A DNA stretch of 64,000 bases from an uncultured Pontibacter sp. Lineage in GTDB: Bacteria > Bacteroidota > Bacteroidia > Cytophagales > Hymenobacteraceae. The stretch spans positions 434,001 through 498,000 of the forward strand of contig CANMMP010000002.1 in NCBI GenBank assembly GCA_947499125.1, written 5' to 3'. Position numbers and translations under genes: made by a program. Numbering within the stretch: the first letter of the stretch is position 1; every line of letters begins with the position of its first letter. The notes under the pieces are model-generated. The model made no database searches. It was not told where the DNA came from and saw only the letters and a program-made list of their open reading frames with translations. Positions 18,941 to 28,575 of the stretch are shown in pieces.

Positions 18941-19558
18941 ATGAAAAAACATCACGCTTTTATAGCTTTTATCTTGTGTGCATCTGCCTTTGCGATGCTA
19001 GTATATCCCATTAACTTAGCAGATGTTTTGGGCCGGCGTGAAAAGGTTGTTTTTCTGACAACAATGGGAAACATCTCTGATAAAAAAGCAGCCATTGCTG
19101 AACAGGAAATAGAAGCTTTCTATGGCATAGATGTAAAGCAGATTGGGAAGAGTAGATTACCTAAAAGTGCTTATTGCTCTGTCCGTAATCGCTACGTAGC
19201 TGTAGAAATACTAAATGATTTGAAGCAAAAAAGTATAGCTGATCACTTAAAGTATAACTATAAAGTATTGGCTATTACAGATCAGGACATAGAAACGGAA
19301 GAAGGTAAGCATTGGGGGGTAATGGGGTTAGCTTTTCTGGGAGGAGATGAGTGTGTCGTATCTACTTTTCGCCTGAATGGCAGCGAAGATAGGTTCAGGA
19401 AGGTAACCTTGCATGAAACGGGCCATATGTTAGGTATAAAACATTGCACATCAGGCATACCAAGCTGTTTTATGAATGACGCTAAAGGGAAAGGGGCAAC
19501 CGTAGACCGGGCCAGAATATACCTTTGTGATAAGTGCAGAAGCACCATGTCATTTTAA
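18941..19558 (+). CDS. archaemetzincin-type zinc metalloprotease
   Basis: HETGHMLGIKHCTSGIPSCFMND...LCDKCR = HExxHxxGxxHCx6CxM...CxxC. Confidence 0.85.
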   Translation: MKKHHAFIAFILCASAFAMLVYPINLADVLGRREKVVFLTTMGNISDKKAAIAEQEIEAFYGIDVKQIGKSRLPKSAYCSVRNRYVAVEILNDLKQKSIADHLKYNYKVLAITDQDIETEEGKHWGVMGLAFLGGDECVVSTFRLNGSEDRFRKVTLHETGHMLGIKHCTSGIPSCFMNDAKGKGATVDRARIYLCDKCRSTMSF

Positions 19559-19634
19559 GAGATAATAACTTTACGACCATAACTCAGGTCCTAAATAGAT
19601 TACTGTACTTTATCTTAAACTATACCTGTAAACT

Positions 19635-20630
19635 ATGATCAAAATTGGCTCAATACCAAAGGTATTGCTGTTAGTCTGTGCCCTGTTGTTTGTGTGTGGT
19701 ACAGCAGACGCCGCTTCTTATTCTCTAAAGAAAGTAGAGAAGTTATATGCCCGGAAGAAGTACGAGAAAGTACTCGCTGAGCTCAGGTTACTGGAGAAGG
19801 CCAGGTTTGGTAAGAATGGTAGGCTGAACTTTTCACTTCGTAACGATGCAGCCTATTACCATTTTAAGCTGTCTTCCAAGATCTACCTGAACAGGTATGG
19901 TTCTATTAAAGAAGCGATCGGCTTGTATGAGCGGCTGCTCGCTTTGGATAGTGCCCGCTATTATACCAGTCAGCAACAATATGAGGTATTCAGGGAGCAT
20001 TTACAAAAAACTTCTGAAGTGACTTTGCGCCGGAACCAGGTTGCCATTACCCGGAAACTCGTTGATGCGCTGGCCAGATATGGTGATACAACCTGGATAT
20101 ATAGTAGTGTGTATCCAAAGCGGGAGACGCTGCATCTGGCCAATAAAGTAGCCTTGCGTGAGTACCTAAAGAAGTATGATTATTCTGAAATAGATAAAAA
20201 GGCCCTTGCCGTTAAAAAGCAAAGCAGCATTGAGAATCAGGCGTGGGCTTTGACTAGAGATTATACCTATGACTTTGAGAAGGTGCGGGCAATTTATATT
20301 TGGATTGTTCACAATATAGACTACGATTACACCTACAGAATATATTATGGCGATGAAACTTTTAAAAAGAACACAGGAGTATGTAGTGGCTTTAGCTACC
20401 TGTTTAAGCAAATGTGCGAAGCTGCGCAAATAAAAGTATACCGCATTACAGGTACGGCATTTAATGGTATCAAAACAGACGGGCATGCCTGGAATGCAGT
20501 AGAAATAGATGGCGAGACTTTTCTGCTTGACAGTACCTGGGCTTCTTGTGTGAAAGAAAAGACAGATTACTATTATTTCATAAGTGAGAAGTTGCTTTCA
20601 AGAACCCATAAAGCGGAAGAGATGTATTGA
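19635..20630 (+). CDS. transglutaminase-like domain protein
   Basis: FKKNTGVCSGFSYLFKQMCEAAQIKVYRITG...GHAWNAVEIDGETFLLDSTWA. Confidence 0.85.
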   Translation: MIKIGSIPKVLLLVCALLFVCGTADAASYSLKKVEKLYARKKYEKVLAELRLLEKARFGKNGRLNFSLRNDAAYYHFKLSSKIYLNRYGSIKEAIGLYERLLALDSARYYTSQQQYEVFREHLQKTSEVTLRRNQVAITRKLVDALARYGDTTWIYSSVYPKRETLHLANKVALREYLKKYDYSEIDKKALAVKKQSSIENQAWALTRDYTYDFEKVRAIYIWIVHNIDYDYTYRIYYGDETFKKNTGVCSGFSYLFKQMCEAAQIKVYRITGTAFNGIKTDGHAWNAVEIDGETFLLDSTWASCVKEKTDYYYFISEKLLSRTHKAEEMY

Positions 20631-20692
20631 GCTGTTCTATCTACACTTTTTCTGATGACTACAGTATAGTTATAATGTAGATTAATGATTAC

Positions 20693-20816
20693 CATTTCAT
20701 AAAAAGCATTAAGAGTGCCTTTAGGCACGGCAACCGGGTTTTAGCTCCATCGGTGCCAAAGACAATGCGCGGCTTCTGCCAAAAAAAGCTGCAGGCGATC
20801 TTCGCTCATAGCTTTT
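20693..20816 (+). ncRNA. candidate structured RNA, copy 2
   Basis: Same core as 18306-18430; first stem GTGCC/GGCAC covaries with GTACC/GGTAC of copy 1. Confidence 0.6.
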
Positions 20817-20901
20817 GAATTACTGATTAATTGTGTCCTGCTCAGTTTAAGCCTTGTAGCAGGACAGGAGAAGTATATGTTTCACTTTTAATATAAATGC
20901 T

Positions 20902-21783
20902 ATGAGCGCGATAACCACTTTAGTAAACAATTACGATCTGATACTTAAGCACAAACTGGAGATCATGGGTTATGCCCCTTACAGGTTCAGTAAACTATAT
21001 CTGCCATCTATAGCTCCCGGCAGAAGCCAGAAGGTTAGAAGTACCCACACCAGTATTTGGGGTAGCCAATTAGGGAGTTACCTGATGATATGGGAAAAGT
21101 TTCAAAACAGATGGCCCGAGAGCGATATAATTCCTTTACGCGGGGCAGGTAGCCCATTTAGCGGTTTGGTTACCCAATTTGTAGGCTATGCACGCAACAG
21201 CAGGCAAATAGTGCGGGAAAAACCCGATGGATTTACAACCGCGTATATGCATAATTCTGTCAGGCGTTTTCAGCAGATGTTTCCTGTAGAACAACTGGCA
21301 GTGCCTATAGAGCAAGTGGTAAGCGAACTGAAGAGCGGCCACCAGATGCAAAGCAGACCAAGCTTTCAACTGCTTACTTTGCGTGAAGACTTTTGCCGTT
21401 CCTTGTCTATCATTTCTGGTATAGAATCTGGCGGGCCATCCCGAATAAAATACAATCTGCTACAGAACTACCAGTATAAACCCGTTATACGCGTGGAAGC
21501 GGTGCTGGAAATAGAGCTTACCCACGACGAGCGCCGCCGCTCTGCCTTCAATGGCTCGGCGGTGTATGTAGCCGACCTGGTGCAGGAAGGTAAGGAGAAA
21601 CTAAGACAACTTGGTGACAAGTACGGCTTCAGGACCTACTACCGAAAACAGGTAAGCAACAGTGTGGCAGGTTTGGTGTTTGACCTGGTGCTTCCGGATT
21701 ATGATGCTGTGCTCCTGACAGAGACGATGCAGCACGTTACCAGCTTTATGCACGAGGTGCACAGGCAATGTAACCGCTTCTAA
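20902..21783 (+). CDS. hypothetical protein
   Basis: 293-aa ORF. Confidence 0.65.
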   Translation: MSAITTLVNNYDLILKHKLEIMGYAPYRFSKLYLPSIAPGRSQKVRSTHTSIWGSQLGSYLMIWEKFQNRWPESDIIPLRGAGSPFSGLVTQFVGYARNSRQIVREKPDGFTTAYMHNSVRRFQQMFPVEQLAVPIEQVVSELKSGHQMQSRPSFQLLTLREDFCRSLSIISGIESGGPSRIKYNLLQNYQYKPVIRVEAVLEIELTHDERRRSAFNGSAVYVADLVQEGKEKLRQLGDKYGFRTYYRKQVSNSVAGLVFDLVLPDYDAVLLTETMQHVTSFMHEVHRQCNRF

Positions 21784-21801
21784 AGTAGAGGTAACCATTA
21801 A

Positions 21802-21815
21802 TACAAGCTTGCAAA
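21802..21815 (+). promoter_or_regulatory. TACAAGCTTGCAAA element, 26 bp before TATCTTTG
   Basis: Exact 14-mer; followed by ~225-nt leader before ORF 22077. Confidence 0.7.
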
Positions 21816-22076
21816 GATCAGATAAGCTTTTACGATTACTGTATCTTTGTATTATCATTAGATACTGCTGCTCCGGTTGCCGGGGCTTTCTTATACATTT
21901 TCTTTAAGTACCACTGTTTCCCGGCTTTGGCTGTGGCAAACGGTATCTGGCTGCCTTTGCGGCTATAGTATTATTTTTCCTGGTCCTGCGCTTTTGGTTT
22001 GCGGCTCTTCCTTAGCCCGCACAGGACCCTTCTTGTCCTGTAAATTTTTGTTCAACTATAAACCCATAAACTGCCT

Positions 22077-22835
22077 ATGCACAAAAACACTACGTTTGAT
22101 TTTAAAAACACTTTCCTTAACCTGACCCAGTACACGGTTCCTTATGGTTATGAGAGCACCCTTGAAAGTTACCTGCCTGCCGGTGTGCAGCAAGACGACT
22201 TCGGTAATTACTTTCTAAGAATAGGAGAGTCTACCACACTTTTTACCTCACACCTGGACACAGCTTCCCACAGCCGCGAAAAAGTAAACCATGTAGTGCA
22301 GGGTAATATTATATGCACAGATGGCAGCACCATATTAGGTGGCGATAACAAAGCTGGTGTAACCATTCTTCTATACCTGATCAGCCAGGGAGTGCCGGGT
22401 ACTTATTATTTCTTTAGAGGAGAGGAGCAAGGTTGCCTGGGTAGCAGAGACGCGCTTCAAAACGATCCAAGGTTCTTTTCACAGTTTAAGCGTGCTATTG
22501 CTTTTGACCGCAAGAAAACAGGTTCTATTATCACGCACCAGCGTTTTGAACGCACTTGCAGCGATGCATTTGCTGATGCTCTCTCTTTAGAGTTTGCCGA
22601 TCAGGGTATGATTTACCAAGCCGATCCAACTGGTGTTTATACCGATACAGCCGTTTTTGTTGATGTGATCCCGGAGTGTACCAACCTGTCATCCGGGGTA
22701 TGGAATGAGCATAGTACGAAGGAGTATGTAGACATACAGATACTGGAAGAAATAGCCAGCGCCGCTGCCGGCATTAACTGGGAAAGTCTTCCGGCGAACC
22801 GAATCATTCCGCCAAACTATAGCCGGGTTGCATAG
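22077..22835 (+). CDS. M20/M42-like zinc peptidase
   Basis: FTSHLDTASH...GSTILGGDNKAGVTILLYLI...FRGEEQGCLGS. Confidence 0.75.
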   Translation: MHKNTTFDFKNTFLNLTQYTVPYGYESTLESYLPAGVQQDDFGNYFLRIGESTTLFTSHLDTASHSREKVNHVVQGNIICTDGSTILGGDNKAGVTILLYLISQGVPGTYYFFRGEEQGCLGSRDALQNDPRFFSQFKRAIAFDRKKTGSIITHQRFERTCSDAFADALSLEFADQGMIYQADPTGVYTDTAVFVDVIPECTNLSSGVWNEHSTKEYVDIQILEEIASAAAGINWESLPANRIIPPNYSRVA

Positions 22836-22879
22836 CCCGGTTCTCTACTAGCAATGTGTTTAATCTTTAACTATAAATA

Positions 22880-23281
22880 ATGGAAAGTATAACTTTAAAA
22901 CTAACAGAGGAACAGTCGGCATTGGTGCAGGAGCTCCTGGAGAAAGCGCTGGAGGAACAGCGCGTTATTGGCAGCAATGCTGGTAATACAGAAATAGAAT
23001 TCAAAAGAGCGCAGTTTGTCTCTAAATGTATTGAACTGTTATTGCAGTCGCTTCAGCAAGGGTACACGGTAGTTGAAATGCCAACTGAGCTTATGAAACC
23101 AGCATTAGCCCAACTGAAAACTAAACTGGAAAACCAGATGGCTATCATGTTAGACCTGATGCAGGATGAGAGCCTGAAGCAGGATAACCAGGTGCAGGTT
23201 TTTACACGCGGCATTGAGTTGTTAGGCGTAATGCACCGCATGACCTATGAAGCCCTGCAGACAGAAAAGGAGACTGTCTAA
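22880..23281 (+). CDS. hypothetical protein
   Basis: ORF in gene run with neighbours. Confidence 0.6.
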   Translation: MESITLKLTEEQSALVQELLEKALEEQRVIGSNAGNTEIEFKRAQFVSKCIELLLQSLQQGYTVVEMPTELMKPALAQLKTKLENQMAIMLDLMQDESLKQDNQVQVFTRGIELLGVMHRMTYEALQTEKETV

Positions 23282-23283
23282 AT

Positions 23284-23667
23284 ATGGTAATGATTCTGGT
23301 AAATGAGGTGCTGCACACTACGGGCAACAGCACTTTTTTCAAAACTTACGACACCGTGCGCGACCTGTATGGCATACATACCAATACAGCGGGTACTTTT
23401 CTGGAGCCAGCGTTTCTGCACATTTTTAGATTCGAAGATAACAAGTTTGTGGTGATAGATCAGCTGGAACAGTTTTATGGTATCAACCTGAAAGGACAGC
23501 GACTGGAACTTTCCCGAAAAGAGACTGCATCATGGCAGCAGCTCATCATTAAGAGCTCCAGGTGTAACTGTGTTCGTACCAAAACTACAGCCACATGCAC
23601 CTATTGTTGCGGCGATGGTATGATCAACAACACATACGGCATGAAGCGGCTTGATTTATTCTTTTGA
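23284..23667 (+). CDS. hypothetical protein with CxC...CxxCC cluster
   Basis: SSRCNCVRTKTTATCTYCCGDGM. Confidence 0.6.
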   Translation: MVMILVNEVLHTTGNSTFFKTYDTVRDLYGIHTNTAGTFLEPAFLHIFRFEDNKFVVIDQLEQFYGINLKGQRLELSRKETASWQQLIIKSSRCNCVRTKTTATCTYCCGDGMINNTYGMKRLDLFF

Positions 23668-23748
23668 CAATTTGACAAAAGACATTGTGACAAAGGATTT
23701 AAATCAGAAGAGACATACACAATCTCCACCTTTTGTCAAATTGTCAAA
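23663..23748. repeat. 19-bp perfect inverted repeat TTTGACAATTTGACAAAAG / CTTTTGTCAAATTGTCAAA
   Basis: Arms at 23663-23681 and 23730-23748. Confidence 0.85.
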
Positions 23749-23801
23749 CAGTCCTTAGTCATACTTTCAACTCATAATTTTTAACTCTTAACTCAATTGG
23801 C

Positions 23802-24749
23802 TTGTATCAGATAACATCAAACGGATTTTACTTCGGGCTGAGCCTGAACGGCGATGAACTGCTGCCTTGCAACAACAACCGTATCTGGAAACTGACTGAT
23901 GATTTGGTGGGTTTCCGGCAGGGCGACTGGTGCGGATTGTTTTCAATGAAGCAGGGTAAAGTGGTTCATGAACCAACTATATTGGCCGTGATGCCTTATT
24001 TTACAAGAGTAAATAATATGGATGGCAGGCCGGCAAGACCGCGTGTAAACTCCGAATATGGCGAATTTGAAAAGCACAAGATCTACCTGGAACGCTGCGA
24101 CTACCTTTTCTGGAAAAATAACAGGCTACGACTTTTAACTTCTAATGGGCTGGTGGAGATACACAAGCGCAGAGGAATCTTGAACATAGAGCTACCGGAT
24201 GAAATTGTAAGCATTAGAAGAAAACAGGCCAGCAAGCGTTGTGTGTACGATGATGAATATGGCACTCCTGCTGCTGGCAGAACCTTTCAGTTCCGGTATA
24301 AATTTTCGTCTGATGAGCAATTAGATGATGCCAGAACTATAGCTGGTGTAGATGATCTGATTGCCAGCCTGGAACTGGATGAACCTGATGATGAAGATGA
24401 TGACGCGGAGTTTCCGGACTACAAAGTGTATGATTACAATGCCATACCTGCTGTTATAAAAGCCAGATTTCAGAAGCACCTTGATCAGCTTACCAACAAA
24501 AAAGCGCCGGAATGGCTGACACCTGTGCTGATCTTCCTGACTTGGTGCCACGCTAACAACTATGTCAGCTATAACAGCGAAGGCGAAATGCAAATAGACC
24601 CTTTTTATGAGATGCCCTCTGAAGATGCAGCCCATGTGATAGACGCTCCCGGTTTGTATGCCATGCACGATCTGCAACCGCTGGAACACTTGCTATACAT
24701 TTCTCCGGTAACAGGCACTTACTATGATGTCCTTGCCATTGAAAACTGA
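23802..24749 (+). CDS. hypothetical protein
   Basis: 315-aa ORF (non-ATG start likely). Confidence 0.6.
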   Translation: MYQITSNGFYFGLSLNGDELLPCNNNRIWKLTDDLVGFRQGDWCGLFSMKQGKVVHEPTILAVMPYFTRVNNMDGRPARPRVNSEYGEFEKHKIYLERCDYLFWKNNRLRLLTSNGLVEIHKRRGILNIELPDEIVSIRRKQASKRCVYDDEYGTPAAGRTFQFRYKFSSDEQLDDARTIAGVDDLIASLELDEPDDEDDDAEFPDYKVYDYNAIPAVIKARFQKHLDQLTNKKAPEWLTPVLIFLTWCHANNYVSYNSEGEMQIDPFYEMPSEDAAHVIDAPGLYAMHDLQPLEHLLYISPVTGTYYDVLAIEN

Positions 24750-24785
24750 TACATTCAACTATAGTTTAATCTCTGTTTGCTCTCT

Positions 24786-25352
24786 ATGAGAATACTAAAG
24801 ATCGTCGTGCTGATGCTTTTGCTATGCCTAACATTACTGGCACTGTTTGGAGATAGTATCGGACGTGGACTTAGTCTGCACCTGGCAGCTATGAACAATA
24901 GGGTGCAACGCAACGAGACAACTGACCTGGATAAGCTGCAATGCACTGTTCTTTACAACAGCATGATCTACGTTGGCGGGCTAGCTTACCCCGAGGCAGC
25001 CGATATTCTGGACCATTACATCTATGGAGAAGGAGAAAACTTATACTTGAAACCTGACTATCTGAGAGCGTCTCCGGTTATAGTTAAGAGCCTGAAACAA
25101 ATGCGGGCAGGGGAGAGCCGGAACGTCTGGTTAGAACAGCACGAAGACTGGCGCTTGTCGTATGCCTTGAATGGTTTTACGCTGCGAAAAAAGAAGACTA
25201 AAGCGCAGCTCTCGCAGCACATAATTTTCTCAAAAGATAGAAGCATCTATACTGATTTGAATTTCTTCCTGTTCAAGGTGCGTGTACCCGACGGACTTAT
25301 ACATGCTTTGGATCCCACTCCGTTTACTGTCTATGCAGAGTGGGAGCTATAG
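24786..25352 (+). CDS. hypothetical membrane-anchored protein
   Basis: N-terminal TM MRILKIVVLMLLLCLTLLALFG. Confidence 0.6.
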   Translation: MRILKIVVLMLLLCLTLLALFGDSIGRGLSLHLAAMNNRVQRNETTDLDKLQCTVLYNSMIYVGGLAYPEAADILDHYIYGEGENLYLKPDYLRASPVIVKSLKQMRAGESRNVWLEQHEDWRLSYALNGFTLRKKKTKAQLSQHIIFSKDRSIYTDLNFFLFKVRVPDGLIHALDPTPFTVYAEWEL

Positions 25353-25366
25353 TTTAGTTAAACTAC

Positions 25367-26227
25367 TTATAGATTTGTGATCGCTCTGTAGGTGCTATTT
25401 ACAACTTCAGTCATCTTCTCAAAATCCAGTGTGTCTATAGTGTCAGAAGGCAAGTGGTAATGTGGGTTTCGGATAAAAGAAGTATCATTTATCATCAGGG
25501 CATTATAGCCTAACTTCCAATAATTGCGCTGGTCAGATAAGCCAGCCAGATCACTTCCTTCAGGAAACGTGATAAGCTGCACATCAATTTTTGACTTTTC
25601 TCGCATCAAGCTGTGGATTCGCTTGGCAAATGCAGCATGTTTATCTAATCCAACTACAATGATAAAATTCGCCACATCAGGGTAAAGTGAAGCCAGCTCC
25701 GGTAAAGGGAAAGGTTGAGAGCCGGGTTCATCAGAAAAATACCCAATCATCTCAAGACAGATCATCCCCAATACATCTGTATTACTGTCATGTAGAGATT
25801 TAGCATGTACAAAACTGCCCATCTGTTCAGTACCGAAAAAAGGTGGCTCTTCCAGGCAATAAGCGACAAAATCAATTCTATAGTCTAATTTTGGTTGCAG
25901 CTCCGAAATAAGCCGAACTAGTTCAAGTAAACCAGCAACCGCACTCGCATTATCATCCGCACCAGGCTGGTTACCACAAACATCATAATGGGCTCCAACT
26001 ATAAGCCTTTTAGTTTTATCAGCATTATAAGACGCGATAATGTTGGTATATAACTCTCCGGAAGCTGTCCAAGTCTGATGTACCGGGTCCGTACCTGCTT
26101 TTCTAATTGCATTGTCTATATAATTTACGGCTTCCTGTAAAGCAGCTTTGTTCTGGTAATTCCGGGCGGGTGCTATAGTTGTTAGGAATGCCACATCCTG
26201 ATACAGCCGTTCTGTTTGTGCCTTCAT
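25367..26227 (-). CDS. M28-family zinc aminopeptidase
   Basis: IVGAHYDVCGNQPGADDNASAVAGLLEL; FVAYCLEEPPFFGTEQMGS. Confidence 0.85.
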   Translation of the reverse strand: MKAQTERLYQDVAFLTTIAPARNYQNKAALQEAVNYIDNAIRKAGTDPVHQTWTASGELYTNIIASYNADKTKRLIVGAHYDVCGNQPGADDNASAVAGLLELVRLISELQPKLDYRIDFVAYCLEEPPFFGTEQMGSFVHAKSLHDSNTDVLGMICLEMIGYFSDEPGSQPFPLPELASLYPDVANFIIVVGLDKHAAFAKRIHSLMREKSKIDVQLITFPEGSDLAGLSDQRNYWKLGYNALMINDTSFIRNPHYHLPSDTIDTLDFEKMTEVVNSTYRAITNL

Positions 26228-26261
26228 TTGGTAGTTTTTTAGAAACGTATAATTGCATAAT

Positions 26262-26301
26262 ACAGCACCCGGCTCACATTATAAAGTAAGCCGGGTGCTG
26301 T
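26262..26301. terminator. stem-loop ACAGCACCCGGCT/AGCCGGGTGCTGT
   Basis: 13-bp perfect inverted repeat. Confidence 0.75.
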
Positions 26302-26359
26302 GTATGTTTTAGTTAGGTCTTTATTATACAATTTTTACTAAAACCTTCCAGACTATAGT

Positions 26360-27001
26360 TTAATCTTTCTTAGGATCATCATCGAAGTAATTATCCTGTA
26401 CATTCAGACTCTTATCTATCTTGTTCAGGTAGTTCATTCTGGATGAGCGTTCTTTTGCCCACATGTTGTTGGTGCCTATGTCATTGGATTCAAAAGTCAG
26501 TGTATTGGTAATGGAGATAGACATTGCCATTTGCTCAACATCGTGGTTGGCGCCGATATAGGTAAAGGTCCAGCCTTTGCTTTTCAGTTCATCAATCAGG
26601 GCTTTGATCTGCTTCCCAGTATATTCCTTAGAAGCATTCTCCAATCCGTCAGTTAGGATTGTAACCAGTACGTTCACGTTCTCTTCTTCTGCCAGGTCAT
26701 ATTTAAGTTTCGTTACACTCGTGCCAATCGCATCAAACAGCGGCGTCATGGAGCTTGGTTGATACATACGGCTGGTCAGTTCTTCCAACTCACCAACCGG
26801 TACGCAGTATAGTTTTGATTTAATACCGTCGCTGTTAAAGGTATACAGAGATATAAAGTGCTCCTGGTCCGGGAACTGTTCTTTTGCCCCTTTTATAGTT
26901 TGCACCACTTCGTTAAAGCCGCTTATAGTTGGCCTTTTTATAGTTTCCATAGATCCGCTTTCGTCCAGGATGATCAGGTTGTGTATTTTCTTTGTGCTCA
27001 T
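26360..27001 (-). CDS. vWA domain protein
   Basis: MIDAS DESGSM; TSMTPLFDAIG-type loop (PSSMTPLFDAIG), LTDGLENASKEY. Confidence 0.85.
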   Translation of the reverse strand: MSTKKIHNLIILDESGSMETIKRPTISGFNEVVQTIKGAKEQFPDQEHFISLYTFNSDGIKSKLYCVPVGELEELTSRMYQPSSMTPLFDAIGTSVTKLKYDLAEEENVNVLVTILTDGLENASKEYTGKQIKALIDELKSKGWTFTYIGANHDVEQMAMSISITNTLTFESNDIGTNNMWAKERSSRMNYLNKIDKSLNVQDNYFDDDPKKD

Positions 27002-27074
27002 GCTATTGGTTATAGTTATTTGAAAAGGAAAAGGTGGCGGTGCCGGGTTTAAAAGCACCGCCTGGGGTAAGAGG

Positions 27075-28343
27075 TTAATTAAGCTGTGGTTGTGTGATCG
27101 GTGGGAGAGCCTGGGTTTCTGGCATTTCAAGGAAATTAACATCCTGCACCGAACTACCGGCAATACCTTTTACAGAGCCATAGATGCCGACAATGTTGAG
27201 CAACGATTTTTCAAGTTGCTTTTCACGCTCCTTCCAGATCTTCTCCATTTGGGCACGTTCTTTCGTAATGCCACTTTTTAAACTGGCTATACCTTCGGCA
27301 ACAGCCGTGAACTGGTGAGTGAACTCTGTACTGGTTAGGTAATCATAGAGCATTTGCATTTTGCTGCCTTTGTTTTCCTGGCTGGCTGTAGCTGTCGACA
27401 CCTTGAGCAGACAGTCGCGTAGTACCATCACCATTGGAATCAGTTCATGATAGGTGCATACCCATACGCCTTCATACTGGCCGAAATGCTGCATGCCCTT
27501 TGGCAATACTTCGGTAACCAATACCATGATGTCGGCTTTAGCAGCGCGAGCATCGGCTTTCAGTTTTTCTATCCAGTCGCCACCAAAGGCTTTAGTGCGC
27601 TTGCTCTCATAGATAATGGTACCACATTCTTCGCCTAAAGCACCACACACTACATGTAGCGCATCAGCACCACGCATGCCTTTGCTGACTTCTGAGATCT
27701 TATCTATCGGGAAGGTATGCTGCAGTTTCTCTTCCAGGGCCACTTCCTGTACTTCTCCCTGCAACTGCATAGAACCCTGTTCGCTCTTACGCTTCATTTC
27801 TTCTACCAGGCGCTTCATGTCTTCAATCTGCTTATCCTTCTCCTTAAGCTTCAGTTCTGTATGCTCGCTTTCTGCCTGGCGTATTTTCTGCTCCAGCTCC
27901 GAACGCATATTTAGAATACGGCGCTCTGTCTCTACTTCCAATTCACGTTCTTTGTCTTCCAACTCACGCTGACGACGCAGTAGCTGCAGTTCTTTCTCCT
28001 GCTTTTCTTTTAGCTTCTGCTCCATCAGAACTTTCTCTTCTTTTAGCAATGCCAGGTCGTTGCCTATAGTTTGGGAGAGCTCTGCTTTTAGTTTGTTCTC
28101 TAAAGCGCTACGTTCACGCGCTACCTGCTCCTTCACCAGTTGGTCCTGTTGCAGGCGCATCTCTTCCAGTTGCTTTCTTTCTTTTTCAACTTCCAGTTGC
28201 TTGGCTTCGTGCTGTTTATGCAGCTGACTTGCCTGCTCAGCAAACTTACTTTTAAGTTCTTGCTCAATGCGGCTGGTGATAGCAACTTCCGGGTTAAACT
28301 CGTGTGTGCACTGTGGGCAGGAGATTGTGGTAGCGTTTTTCAT
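27075..28343 (-). CDS. DUF2130 coiled-coil protein
   Basis: CPQCTHEFNPEVAITSRIEQELKSKF, long coiled coil, C-terminal TIIYESKRTKAFGGDWIEKLKADARAAKADIMVLVTEVLP. Confidence 0.85.
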   Translation of the reverse strand: MKNATTISCPQCTHEFNPEVAITSRIEQELKSKFAEQASQLHKQHEAKQLEVEKERKQLEEMRLQQDQLVKEQVARERSALENKLKAELSQTIGNDLALLKEEKVLMEQKLKEKQEKELQLLRRQRELEDKERELEVETERRILNMRSELEQKIRQAESEHTELKLKEKDKQIEDMKRLVEEMKRKSEQGSMQLQGEVQEVALEEKLQHTFPIDKISEVSKGMRGADALHVVCGALGEECGTIIYESKRTKAFGGDWIEKLKADARAAKADIMVLVTEVLPKGMQHFGQYEGVWVCTYHELIPMVMVLRDCLLKVSTATASQENKGSKMQMLYDYLTSTEFTHQFTAVAEGIASLKSGITKERAQMEKIWKEREKQLEKSLLNIVGIYGSVKGIAGSSVQDVNFLEMPETQALPPITQPQLN

Positions 28344-28374
28344 ATCCTATATAGCGTTTTAGTGATGCTCAGGA

Positions 28375-28394
28375 TATTACAAAGCTGGTGCCAA
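28375..28394 (-). promoter_or_regulatory. sigma54-type -24/-12 promoter TTGGCACCAGCTTTGTAATA
   Basis: GG-N10-GT with TTGGCAC and TTTGTA; ~30 bp upstream of DUF2130 start. Confidence 0.65.
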
Positions 28395-28442
28395 TGCCAT
28401 AAATGCTTTTAAATGGTGTTTTGGAGTGGAGTAGGGTGTCAA

Positions 28443-28465
28443 TTCCTGATTTTGAGTATCAGGAA
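28443..28465. promoter_or_regulatory. palindrome TTCCTGAT-TTTGAGT-ATCAGGAA, candidate enhancer site
   Basis: 8-bp perfect IR ~50 bp upstream of the -24 element. Confidence 0.35.
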
Positions 28466-28517
28466 AGTATAGAGTTGTGTTGGAGAAAGTAGAAAGGGTA
28501 AATACTTTAAAAGCAGA

Positions 28518-28556
28518 ATCCGGTAACACACAGTTGTTAGTAGTGCATTACCGGAT
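28518..28556. terminator. stem-loop ATCCGGTAA/TTACCGGAT
   Basis: 9-bp perfect IR after ORF 28576-29049 (minus). Confidence 0.55.
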
Positions 28557-28575
28557 CTGTAAGTATAGATTTAAG

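Noticed and set aside
21877-22125. 82-aa ORF in the leader of the peptidase gene
   Set aside because: Low-complexity Cys/Leu-rich translation overlapping the start of the real gene; more likely untranslated leader.
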